Assembly (NCBI GenBank): GCA_009741485.1
Contig: CM019219.1
Coordinates: forward strand, 2,021,998-2,085,997
Reading direction: 5' to 3'
Length of the DNA stretch: 64,000 bases
Origin: Malurus cyaneus samueli
Taxonomy: Eukaryota; Chordata; Aves; Passeriformes; Maluridae
Position numbers and translations under genes: made by a program. This document shows, one piece after another, positions 34,056-45,847 of the stretch (its first letter is position 1; each line of letters begins with the position of its first letter). The notes below the pieces were generated by a model. It was not told the DNA's origin. It did no database searches and saw only the letters and a list, made by a program, of their open reading frames with translations.

Positions 34056-37032
34056 GCATTTCTCATTGTGTGTTTAAAGCGAAGTCTGTACATAATTTTA
34101 ACACTTAAAATAATTTTATTTATCACCTGAGACCACTTAAATGGTCACAGGAGAGAAGATTTTGAGCCCAAGCTGCTGCCTGGGGAGGGGAGGCTCAGAG
34201 CTCAATGAAATACCCAGTTTGTGCTGATTTTTGGTGAATGTTATTTCCTGGCACACCTCATCCCTGGTGTCTTCCCTCATTCCCTGCAGCTTCCCAATCC
34301 CATCATTTCTGCCTGGATTTTCCCCTCTTAGGTACATCTTGTCCCGGGAAAGGGGAAGGGCAGGTCCTGGCAGGGGCAGGGAGACAAACTCTGCGATGTG
34401 TGAGCCGGGACAGCCAAGAGCCTCCTGCCCCAAAATGGGCTGTGTGCCTGGCAGATGCTGAGCTCTCTCTCAAAGGAGAGGGGAATTTCTGGAAATGAAT
34501 CTACTGCAGGAAAAATCAACAAGAGGAGCTGGGTAATTTAGTCCTCAAAGCAACTGGGAGCTCGTTCCAGTGTTAGCATTGCCCACTCCCTCCAGGAGAA
34601 AAAGTGGGATCCCAAAATCGAGTGCATCCAACAGAAACTGCCTCTCTCTTGGTTTCAACAGACAGAAACATTGTTTAAACCAGACTTTTTTGGCCTTTAC
34701 TGGCATTGCTAGGAAAGAGTTGGCCAGGAAAGCTGGCAGGAGGAGATGAGTTGGAGAAGCTTTAAAGATTTTTTTTTTTTCCCCCTATAAAATGAATATC
34801 CAGAAGCTGTGTAAATATGTATTTTTTTTTCAGTTTGAAAAGTGTGTAGAAAGACAACATATACGCATTTTGGACTGAAATAACATCTAAGCTGGCTGTG
34901 CCCTCCAAATTCTTTTCCCTCAATTAAGAAGATGGGAGAGGGGAAAAAAAAAAGAGAAGAAGAAATGACAAAACAAAACAACACCTCAGGAAATCCCTAG
35001 AATGTTTATTCAGGAACAGAGCAGCCTGTTACAATCATTAGCTTGCAAAGGTATTTCTGTTACAGTCAGAGGGCAAAGTGAATTTTAACCTTTTATTGCC
35101 AAGAGATGTTGTGTTTGTAGTGGAGGAGCTGCTGAGGTGTGCAAATCCCTGTGAATGAGAAAACCCAACCAAAACCCCAAAGCGCGCCCTGCAGAGGGAA
35201 ACCAAAATCAATTTAAATGCCCACAGTTAAACATGAAGTGCTACATTTCATGCTTTATTGAGTTTCTATTTATTACTTAATTTCTGGTTGTAAAAGTCTT
35301 TGACTGAAACAAAAAGATGTTTCAAAATGTTTGATTCTTTTTTGAGCTCAGTGAGGAATTGCCGGCTGCTGTGGGGTTTTGAGTTGAAATGAGGAAAAAA
35401 GGGCTGGATTGGTTGAAAATGTGATCTGTGAGAGCCCTTCAGAACACAGAGGCTCTTTCCCAGGAATCCCAGAGGAGGGAGAAGGGAAAGGAAACCAAAG
35501 CTCCAGGGAGACCCAATGTCAGGAACATTGCACATCACAGGGGGCAAATTTAGGATATGGGTGGGAGCGGATGGGATTTTTAAGATGGAAACCTGAATTA
35601 TTGCTTTGTGCAGTCAAACATCTCCCCTTTCACTGCCCTGCCCTTCCCATCTATCAAATGAGTAAAAAGTTTAACCCAGGCAACAGGGCATCAATTTGAT
35701 TTTTGTAGTGACCTTTTCAGTGTAAAAGTGTTATTTGTATCCCTGCTCTGGCTGTACAGCCTTTAGGAGACAGGAATTTGCTGTTCTGGGGGAAAGAGGG
35801 ATGTCTTGCACGTCTGGAAAAATCCCATATGCGTTGTTTGGGTGAGGGAACAGATATTTTCAAGATTGTAGGTCTCAGGGAATTAAAGAGGAGTGTTTGC
35901 AGTGTCTGCTGCAAACGTGGAGGCAATTTGAAAATGTCTTGTAAATATTGTGAAGAACATCAGCTGAGATTTTTATAGGGTATGATGAGCCTGTAACTCA
36001 GTCCAAGTTCAGACAGTCACCTTTCTTTGATGGAGATCAACAGGGACATGAAGACACTTTAGTTGAAGAAATATTTTGATAATCAGGATTTTGGTTCCTG
36101 ATATATCTTTCTTTTATGTGTACATTTTTACTTCATTCAACCATAGAATTTAATCATTAAGCACCTATTTATTTTTAAAATCACATTTATTAATATTATC
36201 CCATACAACTTTTATTAACTAATTACAAAGAAATCTCAATGTACAGAATCAAAATCAGCTCTAATTTCAGAGCCTTCAGGGATTTAATATTTATCAATTT
36301 CCCTGAATCCATGTGTTTGAGGTGGAGAGGATGACAGCTGGATTTGAGTAATTTCCTTTGAATTGCTGGATTTTTCTGCATTTGTATCAACATGGTGGGA
36401 ACATCAACATCTATAAATATCAATATATGAGTCTCTATTTTCATATATCTATCTATACATATTGAGATCTATATCTATCCCAGCAGCTGCTCTATTTCCA
36501 ACCTTATCTCAGCTATTAAACCAGATTTCGAATTTTTTTTGCAATGCTCTGTGAGGAAAAAGCAGCTGAGTAAGGCTGCAGCAAGATTTGGCATTGAAAT
36601 CAAATCATAAAAGTTGAGAGGGGAGATGCACAGCATGGAGTGAAACTCTGAGCTCCTGCTTTTCTAGGACTGGTTTTTAGGGAGGAATTCCGCTGAGGAG
36701 CAGAGGGTTTATCAGTGTGACCTTGCAATGGACTCACCAATGCCAGAAACTTCATATACAGAGATGGAGTTGTGCTAAATTTAGGATGAGGCACTGAAAA
36801 AAACAAAAATAAGTCATGTAAAATAAATAAAGACACTATTCCAAGTGTGGATATTGTCTGTGGCATCACCACATGATTGCAGGAGGATCAGCTGCTGCTG
36901 AAATTTTGTCCAATGTGGATGAAATAAGTGTTTTGTGTAGCTCCCCATTACTGTGTGTTGGAGCTGTACAATATTTCCTATAATTTTATTCTTTAGAAGC
37001 AGGTGACAAAGGGAGATTTTGATATTTCTGTG

Positions 37033-37053
37033 AAAAAAAAAAAAAAAAAAAAA
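37033..37053. repeat. Poly-A tract of about 21 bases
   Basis: An uninterrupted A run follows CTGTG and precedes GGCATTTT. No retroposon body could be recognised next to it. Confidence 0.85.
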
Positions 37054-37841
37054 GGCATTTTAAACTTCTTCCTTGGCTTATTTACTAAACAATTTAGACA
37101 AAGAGTCCAGTCTGTTTGAAGGCTTTGAAGGTGACGTTGGTTCGTTTTCCCAGCAAAATCTTTATCTTTCTTAGTGAAAGAAAAATCAATACATCCCTGG
37201 TAACACAAAGCTGAGTCTTACCAAGGTATATTCCTCAAGCTCAGCTTGAATCCTGACACTGGCCATCACGCTCAACCAAATTATTTGGAAACACCACAAT
37301 GGGCTTGGTATTTTTCAGCAGCCATCATGACATTTCACAGTTTTCCCTTCAATATTCTTTATTATATATGAATATTTCCGTGCCAGAGCAGCGAGAGTTT
37401 CAAAAGTTCCTCAAGAACAGCACTGAGGTTGTTTTCGTGTTCTGTTTTTTTGGTGGGCTGGCTGGCACCCAAGCGAGTGAGAAATTTATTCAGCATAAAA
37501 TAAAGTCGTAGCAATTTATTGCTGTCTCACAAAACCATCCCTCTGCATCCCTCGGAATGCACGAATTTGCTCCTTCAATCTTCTGGAGTTTGTTCATGGA
37601 TGCAATGTCACCGTCACAGCCTTGCTGCAGGGAGAGGAAATAATAATTTGTATTTAGCCTGGGGGAAAGTTTGTGTGCTCAAGGTGTTCTTATCTGTGAA
37701 TTTGGATTTGTAAACTCCAGCTCGATGGAGCTGTTTGGGGAGGTGAGGCTGGAATGGCTCCTTTATCAAATGCATCGTGAAATTTGGGTTTATTTAAAAA
37801 CATCCTCAGTGTAAAAAAACAGGATTTGTTGTGAATGGGGG

Positions 37842-38061
37842 AAAATGCAGCATCCCTGAGCTCAGGAATCCCTTGGGATGGGTGCTCACAGGGCATCTTT
37901 GCTCTTCCTAATTCTTTCCCTGAGTTTAACCAATTTATTCCATCCTCAAATGTTGTTTTCTTGTGCCCCTTGAGGAGCTGTCCGAGCTCTTCTCTCAAAC
38001 TCTTCAGTCTTTGCTGATCAAGACTTTTCATTTAAGCTGGGATATGGCCCTAAAATGCTCC
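37842..38061 (-). repeat. Left arm of a 220-bp inverted repeat
   Basis: The reverse complement of this arm matches 38908-39126 with about five mismatches by eye, all between CTGAAGAGTTT and GGGGCACAAG. Weaker similarity extends outward to about 37796 (CACAACAAA and a T-run followed by ACA). On the minus strand both arms keep an open frame that includes KTTFEDGINWLNSGKELGRA. I do not recognise this peptide, and the agreement between the arms simply reflects DNA identity. It could be an unnamed interspersed repeat present twice or a true inverted duplication. Confidence 0.92.
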
Positions 38062-38574
38062 TTCCCTCATCACCTCAGGAAATCAGCGCAGTGGGGGGAA
38101 CCCCTGCAGAGCCCTGCTCTATTTATATGTTGATGAGCCTGGAGGAAAATTTCTAAAAATGCTGAAAATGCTTTTAAAGAAGCCAGAAGGTTCTTTCTGT
38201 GCTTCAAAAGCCCTGCTGCCACTTTGGGATGCAGCAGTGGCTCCCATATCTGGGATATGGGGACACTCGTGAACCTGTCCAGGAGCCTTTCTCTATTTAT
38301 TCTGCCAACTTTTATAGTTTGGGAGTACAGAACCCCAAAGCAGTCTGGTGTAAAATGTCAATAATATGTCATTTTATGCTAAGTTTCATACGTTTGTGCA
38401 GTTGAATGTAATTTAAATATGCAAGAAGTGCAGTATTAAGGGTTTTTTTTTGTAAAGGAGTGGTAATTTGGTGGTTTAGGTGCTCACCTCAGTGAAAGGT
38501 TGGGCTTCTTGCCTTCTGGAAAAACAAAAAGTGGTGTTGAGTGGCTCAGGAGGAGCAGTGGGGTGCAGCTTGTT

Positions 38575-38805
38575 CATCCCTTGGGGAATCTCCATCCCTG
38601 GAGAGGTTTAAAGCTGTGTGGAGGTGGCACTTGGGGACATGAGTGACCTTCAAACTCAGCACAGTGAGCTTCACCCAGTTTGGGCTGGAAGGGTTTTTGG
38701 TACCAGATCTTCAGCAGGACATTTTCAGGTGGCACTGCTGGGGGAAACGTTTGGGCTCGCTGCACTCGGAGGGCTTTTCCAACATAAAAATTCTGTGATC
38801 ACAAG
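38575..38805 (+). mobile_element. CR1 LINE 3' end inside the inverted-repeat loop
   Basis: ATCCCTGGAGAGGTTTAAAG, GTGGAGGTGGCACTTGGGGA, CTCGGAGGGCTTTTCCAACA and a tail AAAAATTCTGTGATCAC mark a plus-strand CR1 3' end of the older type. A GTTTGGGCTGGAAGGGTTTT word in its middle looks like a fragment of a second CR1 in the opposite orientation, so this may be a nested or rearranged pair. Another CR1-like tail remnant (GGGGCTTTTCTAACCAAAAT) follows at about 38804. Confidence 0.75.
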
Positions 38806-38907
38806 GGGCTTTTCTAACCAAAATTATTCCAAGTTTCAGTGGTTGATGGAGGCTCAGAGGTGGAGGTGGGAGGCTGAGGATCAGAGTGGGGCACTGTGAA
38901 ATGAAAG

Positions 38908-39126
38908 GAGCATTTTAGGGCCATATCCCAGCTTAAATGAAAAGTCTTGATCAGCAAAGACTGAAGAGTTTCAGAGAGGAGCTTGGACAGCTCGTCATGG
39001 GGCACAAGAAAACAACATTTGAGGATGGAATAAATTGGTTAAACTCAGGGAAAGAATTAGGAAGAGCAAAGATGCCCTGTGAGCACCCATCCCAAGGGAT
39101 TCCTGAGCTCAGGGATGCTGCATTTT
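38908..39126 (+). repeat. Right arm of the 220-bp inverted repeat
   Basis: It mirrors 37842-38061 at about 98% identity and starts GGAGCATTTTAGGGCCATAT. The loop between the arms is about 846 bp and contains the CR1 at 38.6-38.8 kb. The open frame continues to about 39254 beyond the arm, but in sequence that the left arm does not share. The arms could pair as a long hairpin or recombine to invert the loop. Confidence 0.92.
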
Positions 39127-40281
39127 GTCTATTACACAACAAACACCAGTTTTTACATCTCCCAGGATCTCACAGGACACTCACCGTGGGGGACTGGAGG
39201 TGCTTCAGAACAGCTCCTCACCAAAAAATCACCGGAAAGGAAAACGGTCATTAAAACAAAGGAGACAGATAACTCAGCCAGGATAACATGAGGAGCAGAG
39301 CCAGGAATGGCTGGAGAAGCCGTGGAGCAGAGAACTGGGGCTGTCAGCCTGGACAGGAGGAGGCTGAGCAGGGATCTGGCAGGAAAATGGGAGCGGTAAT
39401 TAGCCCGGGTGTCACTGTCAGATCCGCTCCTGTCGGGCACAGACAAGAAGAATGGCCTTACAAGGCAGCCAGGCAGAGCTCTGTAATAAAGATAATGAGG
39501 AAAAGCTGTATTTACATGCAGAGCATGAGGAAGGGAGGCTGGGAGGTCTCTGAGTGCACTGAGTTTCTGCAAAGGCAGAGGAAGAGCCGCTAATGAGAGC
39601 GGTGTAGTTGATCCCGACGTGGGCAGGGACCCCTGAGGTCCCACAAGTCACGTTTGCTATGATTTGATGCAAAGTGGAGCCTGTTCTTTCTCCTCCCTAA
39701 AAACCTCCTTGGTGAACTTTGCCGTCTCTGCATTTCAAGAGATAAGATTAGGGTTTTTCTGAATTTTTAAATACCTGAAACTTCATAGGGAGCGCTTGCT
39801 TGCCAAGGATGAAAAATGGGTGCCCCATAGCTTTTCTTTCTCTTATAATTATTAGTTTTGTACAATTTAGAACCAGGCTAAATAATACATAGACAACTAA
39901 AACATTAATTCCTTTCTCAACTGGTTGAAGAGAAAATCCTTTAGCAGAAGTTCCGCCTTTTGTTCTATCAAATTTTATGATTTACTCAAGTGGATGCTGA
40001 AATCAGAGAGGTGGACCAGGATGCTGTGGAGGTTGGGATATTTGTCACTTGATGAGGTTTGGTTTAGGGTGGAGGTTGTGCTTTTGGAAGGCCTTGTTCA
40101 GTTTTGTGTCCTGCTGTCGTCCTCTCTTTCCTGTGTCAAGTCTTTGGCTTCTGGTTTTGGGGATGGAAGCAAAAGAAGAGCAGGACTTGGACAAAAAATG
40201 GAGTGAAAAGAGGGGGAAACCCTGTAAATGCAGTATTGAAGGGGCTGTTGGCACCTGAGAGCTGTCCAGGAAGGTGGATTA

Positions 40282-40692
40282 ATGCCTCAGGATTTCAGCT
40301 TCTCTATTTCCATGTCTCTCTACCCCTGTAACTCTTCAGTGTTTCACTCCAGACTCCACAGACAGTGCTGAGCTCCTGCTCTCCCATTTTTACACAAAAC
40401 AATTCCTCTGCAGCCCCAAACTCAAGGACACCTCCCTGGGCCAGGCCCCAAGAGATGGAAACAAGAGAGAATTGGGGGAGCCAAGTTGGAGTTTTTGACT
40501 GCATTGGCTGAGCTGCAATTGGAGGATTCAGCCCCGATGGGCAAATGGACAAAAGTGAGAAAGGGTGAAACACCCGTGAGCCATTGTCCATTGTGGGTGT
40601 GGGACTGCCCTGGATGGCCCTGAAGGCCCTGCAATAAACAGAACTGCTTTGGATTCTCTGAATTCTGTCCAGCTCTGGTTTAGGTAAGCTGG
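40282..40692 (+). mobile_element. LTR-like interspersed repeat, copy 1
   Basis: The copy starts TGCCTCAGGATTTCAGC and contains CACAAAACAATTCCTCTGCA and GGAAACAAGAGAGAATTGGG. Near its 3' side is AATAAACAGAACTGC, followed by a T-rich end GGTTTAG|GTAAGC. A TG start, an AATAAA signal and a short downstream segment are what a solo long terminal repeat looks like. It is about 95% identical by eye to copy 2 at 43476 and clearly related to copy 3 at 58738. No gag, pol or env-like sequence lies between the copies, so this is not an intact provirus. The family name is unknown to me. Confidence 0.6.
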
Positions 40693-41379
40693 ATTTAGGT
40701 ATCAGGGTTTAAACAATCCCCTCTCAGGATGGGATGCTCTTCCAGCTCGTGTTTCGCACAGAAGGACCTTGGAAGGAGCTCTGGTCCCATAAAGAACAAT
40801 TAAAATCAAGTTTTTATCTATAATTAACTTGCTCCTCATCTCTCAGCTGCAGGAGCCCCTACTGTTTCTCTGTTATTCCCAATCTCCTGTCAAGTCCATT
40901 TTCCCACTATTCCTATGGACATTTCAGTCCAGCATCCACCAAGTTCTGTTCCAGCTCGTTCTGTCCTGCTCTGCTCCAGGGGGCTGAGGGTGGGACATGG
41001 AGATGTTGAGATGTTCCCTGAGCCCTCTGCAGCATTTTTTCCCCATTTTTAGCCCTTTGCAGTCGGTTCAGAGCAGACTCAGGAATATTCCTGTTCATTT
41101 GCACTCTGAAGGTGACAGCAGACTTTGCTTTATGCTTTTATCACATGTTGCAAATGCCTTTGAGATGTTTCTTTCTTCGTTATCTCAAAATTCCGTGCTC
41201 TATTGATTTTCGGTTTTTCTCTAAAGGGCTGAAAATTTCGGCAGAGCCCCTGAAACCAACTGAAATAATTGATTATCTGTTTTTACCTCCTCTTCAGTTA
41301 TTTACCTCATGCCCTTCGATGGAGAAAGGCTGTCCTACTTCTAGATGATTTAGTGTAAAGCAGATCTTTGCTGAGCTTT

Positions 41380-41720
41380 AATATCAATTTATATAACCTT
41401 GATCCAGGGGTTATTTTTTTAGAGCTACAGCTTTATCTAATATGTCATGGAATAAGTTGTTCTAGAAATATTTTTTTTTATAGCTTATTCTTACAGAACT
41501 TATGGGCAATGTGAAAAGAAACGTATTTTCTATAAGCTCAGATAGCAATTGAAAATATTTCAATTATCTCCAGGAGTAATTAGATGCCTAATGGACTTCA
41601 TAACTAATTTAGTTACCTTAAAATACATTGTATCGTTAATAGGTATTTTTGTATGAGTTTTTTGATATACACAGGGTTTTTTGCATGTATATTAATGGTA
41701 ATTTATTTTAAATTGAAATC
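41380..41720. promoter_or_regulatory. Candidate intronic regulatory block
   Basis: This is A+T-rich but non-repetitive sequence dense in homeodomain-type words (TAATTAG, CTAATTTAG, CAATTATC) and AGATAA/TTATCT-like words. No repeat family or coding frame is recognised. A role as an enhancer is inference from motif density alone. Confidence 0.2.
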
Positions 41721-43081
41721 TGTTTTCTCTTTCCCTTTGCAGCAAGAAATACAGTGGTCATTAATTCTTAAACCTCTGGGTATCAGTCAGAACACAACAT
41801 GTGTTTTTGTTCTAGGATGTGCTTTCTTGGATAAATTTCCTGCTCTTTCCACACTCCTTTGTGTCATTTGTTTTCTCCAGGAATGTCGATGTAGAGGTGG
41901 GGTATCCCTGAGCAAAGCCTCTTTCTAATTAAGCAGAAAAATGTGAGATGCTGCCCCCAGGTTTCAGGATAATTTACTTTACTAGGAAATCTTCGGGTCC
42001 TTCTTTCTCTTAGGGCACATTCCAGGATATAAAAATGATTCATGTGCCTTGGAAGCACAGCTTTGGGAAGTTTGTCAAGTTTATCTTGAGCAGCCCAAGA
42101 GCGGGGTGGAATTGCCCTTTTTCATTAGTTTAAAAAATATTAATATTTTATCTGCCTTTGTGTGACTCATTCATCACCTTCAAAAGATCATCAGAGACAA
42201 ATTGGAGTTTGAAAGAGCAGAAATGAGACCCCAATTCCTCGCTCCTGCTCTGAATTCCAGTGTTTGGATGAAGGGGGGACCTGGAATCCAGAAGCAGATC
42301 TGAGATTGCAATAACAAATTAGTGCAGAAGATTTAATCTGAGCCTCATAAAAGGGGAGGAGGATGTTCATGGAGAGCTCTGAGATCTTGGCACAGGCCTG
42401 GTGCTCTGGAAATGTGTGCTGGGGGGAGAGGGAGGCTCTGAAAGTGAAGAACAGTCTATAAATTAAGCCAAATAAATTAAGTGATTTAAGCATTAATGTG
42501 GCCAACCCTCTGAGTTCATTCAGAGAAGCAAAACATCTATCATTGCTTCTCTGGAGATCATTGCATTGTCGAGAATTCAGTTCAGCCAGGACACTGAGAC
42601 CTACCCTTGCATTCAAAAAAAAATTCTTAATTTTCTCATTGTCTGAAACCGATTGTATCTTTTTGCCTTTCAGTGAGTTTCACTTAGTTGCAATTACTTT
42701 GGCTTCAAAATCTTGAAATCGAGTGAATTAATGAAAATGGAAAATCAGAACTCTTTCCTAATTAAGAACTGAGCTTTTTAAGGAATATGAAAGGATTTAA
42801 TTTAGAGAGAGCTGTTTGGAGAGCATGAAATGTGGCTCAAAGGATATACATGTGCATTCAATAGAGCTCCCTGAGCTTGGCCAGATTTGTATTGACGGGA
42901 AACAAAAAGCATCTGAAACCCTCTCTCAGTGATAGGATCATTTATGGGCTTTCTTGGAGCGTTCTGAGTTGACTTCCAGCTCAGGAAAATGGGTGGCCAC
43001 CTCTGTTTGTGTCTCAGTGGACACAGTTGATGCTGAATTCCTGTTTTTTTCTCTCTGTGGCAGTTTGCTGAGCCCTGGCAT

Positions 43082-43130
43082 TGGGGTTTGGGTTTGGGTT
43101 TCCATGGTTTTGGGTTTGGTTTTTCATGGA
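43082..43130. repeat. GGGTTT-rich short tract
   Basis: GGGGTTTGGGTTTGGGTTTC, then TTTTGGGTTTGGTTTTTC. The GGGTTT unit differs from the vertebrate telomere repeat (GGGTTA), so this is a simple low-complexity tract with some G-quadruplex potential on the plus strand. Confidence 0.7.
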
Positions 43131-43475
43131 TGGGGGAACCTCTATCTTGGCACTGCTGCAGGTGACAGTGAGGAGAATAAGGAGTGACTCAGACAATGAC
43201 TCTGACAGGTCAGAATGGATTTTATTTTCCATTATCCCTGAAATCCTGCTCTCCTGAGCCACTCCTCCTCCAGCAGACACACACACCATGTGTCACAATC
43301 CCTGTGTGACACAAGGCACTTCTTTGTCCCCTCCCCTGGCAGCTCCCACCGAGGGGAACATCATCAGACAGGACCTGCAGGATGGGAATTTCTTTCTGTT
43401 GGAAATTTAGGAGTAATTATAATCCTAATTTCTTCCCTCATGGTGCACAGCACATCGTGGGGTTCCCACAGAATT

Positions 43476-43828
43476 GATGCCTCAGGATTTCAGCTTCTCT
43501 ATTTCCATGTCTCTGTACCCCTGTGGTTGTTCAGTGTTTAACTCCAGACTCCACAGACAGTGCTGAGCTCCTGCTCTCCCATTTTTACACAAAACAATTC
43601 CTCTGCAGCCCCAAACTCAAGGACACCTCCCTGGGCCAGGCCCCAAGAGATGGAAACAACAGAGAATTGGGGGGAGCCAACTTGGAGTGAATGACTGCAT
43701 TGGCTGCAGCTGCAATTGGAGGATTCAGCCCCGATGTGCAAATGGACAAAAGTGAGAAAGGGTGAAAAACCCGTGAGCCATTGTCCATTGTGGGTGTGGG
43801 ACTGCCCTGGATGGCCCTGAAGGCCCTT
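43476..43828 (+). mobile_element. LTR-like interspersed repeat, copy 2 (3'-truncated)
   Basis: It is a direct repeat of 40282-40631 at about 95% identity, with shared landmarks TGCCTCAGGATTTCAGC, CACAGACAGTGCTGAGCTCC and GTGGGTGTGGGACTGCCCTG. It stops at GAAGGCCCTT, just where copy 1 continues into its AATAAA segment, so its 3' end is missing. The minus strand of both copies carries the same chance open frame of about 70-95 codons. Confidence 0.6.
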
Positions 43829-44848
43829 CAGGAAAAGCAGTGTAGGGGAGGATTCATATTTTCAGCCTTTCTTTAAACCCAACTCATCAACAAGTTTCTT
43901 TTTTTCTTTTTTTTTTTTTTTCTATTAAGAAGATGTTTCTATTTCCAGACATTTCAGAGACTCAGATGTGTGTTGGAGCAGTGAATCAGCCTCCTGCCCA
44001 GCCCCTCAGGGTGTCAGAGGACGGGCAGGGTTGGGATGGGATGTGATGATGAACACACCCTCCCATCAGGCTGGGCTTCCAAAGCTCTGCTGCTCCTGAT
44101 CTGCTTCCAGGCTCAGATCCTGCTCCTGCCAGTGCAGGGATGTCCTGCACTCCACTGAGTCACATCAGCACCTGGATGAGCAAATTTGGGGATCTTGGGC
44201 ACATTTGTGGAAGCAGCCCTTGACAGAGATGCTCTGTTTGGGATGCACCGCAGTAAATGAGGGCTGGATGAATGAAATGTATTTTATTATTCTTTTTATT
44301 ACTTGTTCTTACTACAAAATCGAGTTCACAGTTTGCTGCAGTCATTTCCATCCAGTCAGAACCACATGCTGTCACATTTTTCTTTCTTCCCCTCTCTGTG
44401 ATCCACGAACCCCAGGAATCCCCATCCCCCAGATGCAGAGCAGGCACCAGCACTCAGGGAAGGGTGATAAATCCACCCCAAAAGCTGCTCTGGGCTGCTT
44501 TGCATCCATCCTGCTGCAGAAATCCAGGAAAACTCCCATTCCTTGTGCTCCAGCCCTCATCCCTGTCCCAGCCCACATCCACAGCTCATTCCCCATCAGC
44601 TCTCTCAAAGTGTTGGCACACCAGTCCCCTTGTTCATAATTCACTCGTGTTTGTTCTCAGAGTTTGTTTTTGAAAATCCTTCAAAGATTTTTTTTTTGTT
44701 GTTGTTGCAGGTTTGTCCTGAAAAGGAAATATTGATTTTGACCTATTTTTAACCGATATACTTCAGAGGATAATTGGAGAGCTGCTGTAAAAACCAAGGC
44801 TGCCCTATTTGCACTGCTTAGATTTAATTAAAAGAAAGAAATAATTTC

Positions 44849-44875
44849 TTTTTTTTTTTTTTTTTTTTCTTTTTT
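44849..44875. repeat. Poly-T tract
   Basis: Twenty T bases, a C, then a further T run. A comparable tract lies at about 43898-43921. Confidence 0.85.
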
Positions 44876-45629
44876 AAAGTATAAAGCAGAAAATTCTCTG
44901 CTTATCCCTTTTTAGGTGGTCAAATGCACCTAAGTATGTTTCAGTGCCTGATAATGAAAATATGGTGTAAAGGTTGAAATTGGGTTCCAAGCCTGACTTT
45001 TCACTGACACCAAATAAATTCACAGCACAACTCAGCCTCAGAAGGCGCTGACAGATTTCTTTCAAACATCAAACCAGTGATTTTGGATTTGCTCCTGAAA
45101 TATTTGCTCCTCGATGTTATGGCATTCTGAACATGTTTAAGTGAGGTTATCCTTTGATTTAGAAAAAAATGCAAATCAGGAGTAGCTCACAGAAAGGATG
45201 TAGCTGCTTTGTGAGGATGCTTTCCCTTTCCAGGGGCAGGCATTAGCTTTGTATTCCTGTGTGGAAATTGGGGAATGGGGAGCTGGAGCTGTGCCATTTT
45301 ATTGATTTTGGTCTGGCACAAGGAACTGCTCGGTTTCCTTTTTCTTGAGCATTGTTTGCTGGGATTTTTAACTCTGGACAGGGATCCTGGGATACCAGCA
45401 GTGAGCTGGGAATGTAAAAAATGTGAGCCCTTGGAAGGGATTCACAGCACCTTTGGGAGATGTTGCCAAAGCACCTGATGGGCAAGGCTGGCACTGACAC
45501 TGCTGTAGGGGCAGCACGCAGAAATATTCATATTTTTGTGTTTTTCATTTTAATTGAAAGAGTTTTTAGCTAATGACGAGAAGTTTCCCAAATTAGGATT
45601 GTTCCCAAGTGCTCCTGCTTTATCTGCAT

Positions 45630-45720
45630 CCCATGGTGGGGTTTGGTGTCAGCTGGTGGGAGGTTTAGCAGGGGAATCTTTAAAGGTCCCTTCCAACCAA
45701 AATCATTCCCTAATTCCTGT
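45630..45720 (+). mobile_element. CR1 LINE 3' end remnant
   Basis: GGTGGGAGGTTTAGCAGGGG, then CTTTAAAGGTCCCTTCCAAC and CAAAATCATTCCCTAATTCC form the last 70-90 bp of a plus-strand CR1 with a decayed tail. Confidence 0.75.
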
Positions 45721-45824
45721 AAGGAAGCCAGGGAAGGAGCAGAAAATGTACTTTACGGCCTCATCTGCAGTGGGATCTTCTACATCATGTGAGGCACCAG
45801 ATTTAAAAAAAAATTATATATCTA

Positions 45825-45847
45825 TATCTATCTATCTATATATCTAA
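45825..45847. repeat. (ATCT)n/(AT)n microsatellite
   Basis: ATATATCTATATCTATCTATCTATATATC-type sequence directly follows an A run and precedes unique sequence. A looser ATCTAT-rich stretch also occurs at about 36.41-36.48 kb. Confidence 0.85.

Noticed and set aside
33153..34108. Two long plus-strand open frames (284 and 219 codons) of Ser/His/Pro/Leu repeats
   Set aside because: They are translations of the CTCCTTCCATCAT minisatellite and the surrounding CR1. There is no promoter, no unique domain, and the repeat stays open in several frames because it lacks stop words.
43082..43130. Interstitial telomere repeat
   Set aside because: The unit is GGGTTT with irregular breaks, not the vertebrate TTAGGG repeat.
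40304..43788. Matching minus-strand peptides of about 70-95 codons in two places
   Set aside because: The match comes from two copies of the same LTR-like repeat. The frame is on the antisense strand and copy 3 does not preserve it.
40282..43828. A complete endogenous provirus between two LTR-like copies
   Set aside because: No gag, protease, polymerase or envelope-like sequence is visible between them, copy 2 is truncated, and no primer-binding or polypurine site was recognised.
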